From Candidatus Nanohalarchaeota archaeon (lineage in GTDB: Archaea; EX4484-52; B79-G9), in assembly GCA_003660865.1 (NCBI GenBank), contig QMVA01000013.1, positions 1 to 16,298 on the forward strand: DNA of 16,298 bases, in the 5' to 3' direction. The translations under genes and the position numbers were made by a program. The notes under the pieces are model-generated. The model had not been told where the DNA came from and ran no database searches. It saw only the letters and a program-made list of their open reading frames with translations. This document shows positions 13,029 to 16,298 of the stretch, in pieces. The first letter of the stretch is position 1, and each line of letters begins with the position of its first letter.

Positions 13029-14103
13029 TTATTCTTTTGGAGGCACATCATACTTGGAGGGGTACCTGCATGATAGAATATGAGGCATAAACTCCATGAC
13101 AAGACTTATAATCTCATCCTCTGAAATTGCAGTGGTGCGCCCGTCAAGAAATTGCCGGTGAATTGATTCATACACCTCACGCATGCCGGGAGTGAACTTA
13201 TCTACTTTTTTCTCAAGCTCAAGTAACTCATTGATCTTGTACACAAGTCCCGCAGTTCCTGATTTGTCTGTAATCGCGACCTGAACAGGGCGTTTCAGTA
13301 TCTTTTTGGTATAGTCAATCGTCAAATTATATTCCTGATTGATTTCATATAATCAATATCAATTGACTATTTTGAAGACGATATTCTTCAAAAGCCAGGA
13401 ACGCAAGTTCCATGATATGGCAATTCAACATAAAGGTCAATCATTGTTGGATTGACAATATCAAAAATATTGTATATCTCTTCATTCTTCAAAAGACCAT
13501 CTGCATGGATTCCTGCACGCATCATGTTGAATTCAGATCCTACATAGGGCTTTGTCCTTGCGACTTTGGTTTTGATATTTTCCCTGAAATACCAGACTAT
13601 ATCTGTAATTATACTTAGGTCCATACCCCCAATACTCCCAGTAAGCCGTGCATATTCTATACAGAGCGCTTCAATCGGCGTATTGCCTGTTCTTTCGCCA
13701 TACCCAGAAGAGTGCCATTGATACCTGCACAGCCATGCAGCCAGGCACTCGTAGCGCATGCAATCATCCTGTAAAAATCATTATGCCCATGCCACTCCAA
13801 CTGCTCCTTTGGCACTCCTGCGTCATGAACCATGGTATAGATCTGTTTAGGTACACTTCTTGGAAGAACAGCACACTCATTAGACAAGCCAAATCCCCAT
13901 GTGTCGCATAATCTTATCTTTACGCGCATCCCGGATTCTTTCTGCAAGTCCATCAGTTTGCGCGCAAGCGGTACTACGAATCCGTATACCTCTGCGCGCG
14001 TAACATCCTTTATTAATCTGTTTGGGTTATGGTTAGGTGCATGTTTTCCAGAAAATGTTATGTCAAAACTAATAAATAATGCAGAAGTTAAGTATCTATC
14101 CAC
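13029..14103 (-). pseudogene. Broken Re-citrate/homocitrate synthase-family gene
   Basis: Three minus-strand pieces in three different frames make one C-terminal two-thirds of a COG0119 enzyme of the Re-citrate synthase type. Piece 1 (14103-about 13706) has DVTRAEVYGFVVPLARKLM, KIRLCDTWGFG, LPRSVPKQIY, LEWHGHNDF and GINGTLLG. Piece 2 continues YGERTGNTPIEALCIEYARL, PYVGSEFNMMRAGIHADGLL and KNEEIYNIFD. Piece 3 (from about 13325) has KKILKRPVQVAITDKSGTAG and GRTTAISEDE. The first shift is one base missing in the G-run of CTTCTGGGTATGG (near 13706). The second break is a block of about 140 bp full of hairpins. The N-terminal 170-190 residues, with the catalytic DxxxR-type loop, are gone; rqcH begins 26 nt beyond the break. 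Such enzymes make citrate in anaerobes lacking the Si-type enzyme, so loss implies a replacement or another way to make glutamate. Confidence 0.85.
13314..13456. repeat. Hairpin-packed block breaking the citrate-synthase-like gene
   Basis: GTCAATC at 13314-13320 and its reverse complement GATTGAC at 13450-13456 bound the block. Inside are ATTGATT 13338-13344 with AATCAAT 13351-13357; TTTTGAAGA 13370-13378 with TCTTCAAAA 13385-13393; GGAAC 13398-13402 with GTTCC 13407-13411 around a GCAA tetraloop; CCAT-ATGG at 13410-13420; and GTCAATC 13436-13442 with GATTGAC 13450-13456. Family homology stops at NIFD and resumes at KKILKRPVQV, so the block is extra sequence. It could be a small non-autonomous mobile element. 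Confidence 0.55.
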
Positions 14104-14128
14104 TCAATATATTAACAAGTGACTCAAT

Positions 14129-16018
14129 ATGAAAACAGAACTATCATCCCTCGAAATCAGGGTGCTTACAGATGAGCTTAAATGTCTCATAGGCGCACGC
14201 ATACAAAAAGTATACCAGGAAAAAAAGACAATGCATCTGTCGATGTATGTACCCCGGCAGGGTACAAAAACCCTTATAATCGGCGATGGAAAGATATTTC
14301 TTACAAAATATCGGCTCAAACACTCAGAAATCCCGACTGCCTTTGCGATGTATCTTAGGAAATACTGCAAAGGCCAAAAAATCACAAACATATTTCAGCA
14401 TGAATTTGAAAGGATCGTGATACTTGAAATGGGCGAATACAATCTCATAATTGAACTATTCAGCAAAGGCAATGTAATATTTGCAGACAAAGACAATAAT
14501 ATATGGTCTGTACTTGAGCGCCAGTCCTGGAGTTCAAGAAAAATCAAGCAGAGAGAAGAATACAAATTCCCTCCTGCCGGAATCAACCCGATGAGCCTGA
14601 CATGTGCTGTTCTTGAGAAATCACTTGCTGCATCAGAAAAACAACTCGTCGCATACCTTGCACGCGAACTGTCTCTTGGCGGTACATTCGCAGAAGAAGT
14701 ATGCTGCCTTGCAAAAATAGATAAAAAAACGCAGTGCAGCACAATAAAAAAAGTAGGTGTAAAATCAATACACTCATCAATAAACACTCTCTTCAAAATG
14801 CCGAAAAAAGCCCAGATAATATACGAGAACAGTGCAGAAATAGACACACTCCCTTATGATACAAATAAATACAAGAGCTACAAGAAAAAGCATTACGACA
14901 ACTTTTATGACGCTGTAGATGATTTCTTTGTAAAAAAAATAGCAGAAACAGAAGAAAACACTGAGCAAAAAAAAGTGACAAAGAAAAAAGATAAACTCAT
15001 AAAAAGATACGATAACCAGAAAAGCGCGATTGAAAGCCTGAAAAAGCAGGAGTCTGAGTGCACAAAAAGCGCTGAGTTCATATACGAGTATTATCCGTCA
15101 TTTGAAAAACTGATGGGTGCAGTAGAAAAGCACGGTCTGTCCGGTATAAAAAAAGTGATAAAAGAGATAACATCGGTGGATATGAAAACGAAAATAATAA
15201 CTCTCAATGTAAAAGGCACAGAGATAAAGATAAATACCACGCAAACCCTGGCTGAGAATGCAGATAACTACTATAAAAAAGCGAAAAAAACAAAACAGAA
15301 GCAGGCTAGTGCATCTGAAGCCCTGAAAGAAACAGGGGAAAAAATGAAAGAAGCAAAAGAAGTGCCTATAAAAAAAATTGTAATTGAAAAAAAGACAGAA
15401 CCATCCAAATGGTATCACAAATTCCGCTGGTTCATATCGGTGCAAGGATTTCTTGTAGTCGCAGGCAAAGACGCAACATCAAATGAGGTACTTATTAAAA
15501 AGCATACTGATGCGGATGATGTTGTCTTCCACGCAGATATTACTGGTTCTCCTTTTGTTGTTGTCAAGACAGAAAAAGAGATGCTGGACAAAAGCACCCT
15601 GAACGAAGCAGCGCAATTCACAGGCATATATTCGCGTGCATGGAAAGCAAAAGTGGGCACTGCAGAGGTATACTATGTAGCGCCTGAACAGGTGTCCAAA
15701 AAAGCGCCTTCCGGTGAATACATTACTAAAGGCGCATTCATGATATACGGCAAGAAAAACATAATGAAAACAGAATTAAGGCTAGGGATAGGATTTAAAG
15801 ACAAGGAGATAATCACTGGTCCTGAAAAATCAATAATGTTATGCACAAAGAAATACATTCTTGTAGAGCCAGGGGACGAAAGGTCGTCTGTTCTTGCAAA
15901 GAAGATAAAAGCTGCGCTTTTTGCAAGATGTAACAAGGAAGAGCAGGAGTTCCTGCGCAAGATAAGCCCTGATGAGATCGCAAAAGCTATTCCGTTCGGT
16001 TCCGGTAAAATGATTTAG
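14129..16018 (+). CDS. rqcH: RqcH/NEMF/Rqc2-family ribosome quality control factor (NFACT)
   Basis: 629 residues. In bacteria and eukaryotes the family binds split large ribosomal subunits with stalled peptidyl-tRNA and directs C-terminal tailing; archaea have orthologues. The NFACT-N domain covers about 1-250 (MKTELSSLEIRVLTDELK, RIQKVYQEKKTM, NLIIELFSKGNVIFAD). A helix-hairpin-helix-like stretch follows, and two long charged coiled-coil segments lie at about 265-320 and 375-412. The NFACT-R domain (about 425-540) shows WYHKFRWFISVQGFLVVAG, VFHADITGSPFVVVK, AAQFTGIYSRAWKAKV and ITKGAFMIYGKKN. The tRNA-contacting D-R dipeptide of the family appears as Glu94-Arg95 (FERIVIL). The start has AGTGA 6 nt upstream. 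It ends with TAG, so TAG can stop translation here. It reads away from the citrate-synthase-like remnant. Confidence 0.92.
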   Translation: MKTELSSLEIRVLTDELKCLIGARIQKVYQEKKTMHLSMYVPRQGTKTLIIGDGKIFLTKYRLKHSEIPTAFAMYLRKYCKGQKITNIFQHEFERIVILEMGEYNLIIELFSKGNVIFADKDNNIWSVLERQSWSSRKIKQREEYKFPPAGINPMSLTCAVLEKSLAASEKQLVAYLARELSLGGTFAEEVCCLAKIDKKTQCSTIKKVGVKSIHSSINTLFKMPKKAQIIYENSAEIDTLPYDTNKYKSYKKKHYDNFYDAVDDFFVKKIAETEENTEQKKVTKKKDKLIKRYDNQKSAIESLKKQESECTKSAEFIYEYYPSFEKLMGAVEKHGLSGIKKVIKEITSVDMKTKIITLNVKGTEIKINTTQTLAENADNYYKKAKKTKQKQASASEALKETGEKMKEAKEVPIKKIVIEKKTEPSKWYHKFRWFISVQGFLVVAGKDATSNEVLIKKHTDADDVVFHADITGSPFVVVKTEKEMLDKSTLNEAAQFTGIYSRAWKAKVGTAEVYYVAPEQVSKKAPSGEYITKGAFMIYGKKNIMKTELRLGIGFKDKEIITGPEKSIMLCTKKYILVEPGDERSSVLAKKIKAALFARCNKEEQEFLRKISPDEIAKAIPFGSGKMI

Positions 16019-16193
16019 GCATCCAGACAAACTGCGCAACTGAAAGCTCTTTATAATCCCTGAGATTATATGAACTGGATTTCAACTGGAAATTAAAGGA
16101 AATAATAACATTCTAAAGTATCACTCTAATATAGCAACGACTGTGAAGTGACGCTTATGGCTAAGTCAAAAAAACAAAAAAGAACCGGAACGC
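16019..16193. other. Intergenic region after rqcH
   Basis: TATAATC 16052-16058 pairs with GATTATA 16064-16070 (5-nt loop) 34 nt after the rqcH stop, without a T-run. AACTGGA occurs twice (16073-16079, 16084-16090). No supported gene. A 42-residue plus-strand frame from ATG 16157 runs into the antisense of the next gene and is not accepted. Confidence 0.4.
16166..16182 (-). terminator. T-rich terminator of the edge gene
   Basis: On the minus strand the stop at 16194-16196 is followed within about 12 nt by TTTTTTGTTTTTTTG, an archaeal-type T-run terminator. Confidence 0.65.
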
Positions 16194-16298
16194 TTACCTC
16201 TCCCGCAACCCCACCTCATCATCAATCTCATGTGCTATCTGCTTCATGCGTCGAATCGCCCTTTCCATGTCCATCTCAATCTCATTAAGCGTATCGCG
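16194..16298 (-). CDS. C-terminal end of a coiled-coil protein, cut by the window edge
   Basis: 34 residues and a TAA. RDTLNEIEMDMERAIRRMKQ continues IAHEIDDEVGLRER, with hydrophobic residues spaced every 3-4 positions (Leu, Ile, Met, Ile, Met, Ile, Ile), so it is a strongly amphipathic helix or coiled coil. The T-rich terminator just after the stop supports a real gene. The rest lies beyond the window, so no family can be named. Confidence 0.6.
   Translation of the reverse strand, partial: RDTLNEIEMDMERAIRRMKQIAHEIDDEVGLRER

Noticed and set aside
13690..13720. Programmed frameshift in the citrate-synthase-like gene
   Set aside because: The gene also lacks its N-terminus and has a second break, so decay or a sequencing slip in the G-run is simpler.
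16157..16285. 42-residue plus-strand frame starting MAKSKKQKRTG
   Set aside because: A TATA-like box is well spaced, but most of the frame is Pro/His/Ser-rich antisense of a clear amphipathic helix with its own stop and T-rich terminator on the other strand.
1..16298. CRISPR array or replication origin
   Set aside because: No regularly spaced direct repeats with unique spacers, and no origin-recognition boxes or orc1/cdc6 gene are visible; the repeats present are dispersed hairpins.

Overview
The window looks archaeal. Many genes have a TATA-like box about 25-28 nt before the start codon, as in leaderless transcripts. Others have a GGTGA or GAGGT ribosome site. The gene content fits: a stand-alone OB-fold RPA-like protein, an archaeal-length RqcH/NFACT protein, DapL-type lysine synthesis and several small two-CxxC proteins. 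Composition is AT-rich. I cannot place the lineage; an uncultivated euryarchaeal or Altiarchaeota-like anaerobe is a guess.

Layout. 1-1000 is a decayed accessory patch. It holds a cluster of palindromes, then two direct copies of a hairpin repeat flanking a small membrane-protein gene with two in-frame amber codons and a stub of a DUF3795-like gene. 1065-3191 (+) carries dapF and dapL, two steps of meso-diaminopimelate/lysine synthesis. They meet, tail to tail with a 1-nt gap, a COG2509-type flavoprotein (3193-4575, -). 4664-9449 (-) is a tight three-gene operon for exported polysaccharide-active proteins: an 886-codon frame with signal peptide, acidic linker, CARDB, Cys-rich/MopE-type modules and two deacetylase domains; a membrane-anchored single deacetylase; and a membrane-anchored PgaB C-terminal-like (GHL13) glycosidase. 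This looks like bacterial PgaB split into separate archaeal genes.

9723-12941 holds small and housekeeping genes: a zinc ribbon, an OB-fold protein preceded by a possible leaderless 13-residue upstream ORF, an AlkA/OGG-like DNA glycosylase paired with a P-loop kinase-like protein, a possible PepSY-like protein and a Cys/His-rich mini protein. 13029-14103 (-) is the wreck of a Re-citrate/homocitrate synthase-family gene. It has lost its N-terminus, has a frameshift, and is broken by a hairpin-packed block of about 140 bp. 14129-16018 (+) is rqcH. The right edge holds the C-terminal end of a coiled-coil protein on the minus strand.

The most unusual signal is a dispersed intergenic hairpin family. 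Two copies (118-180, 885-948) align without gaps, and both stem differences are compensated on the opposite arm. A shortened inverted copy (843-881), a mini version (9499-9525) and a more distant relative (12661-12716) share loop or tail motifs. Paired changes in the stem suggest selection on base pairing, as in a structured RNA or a mobile hairpin element.
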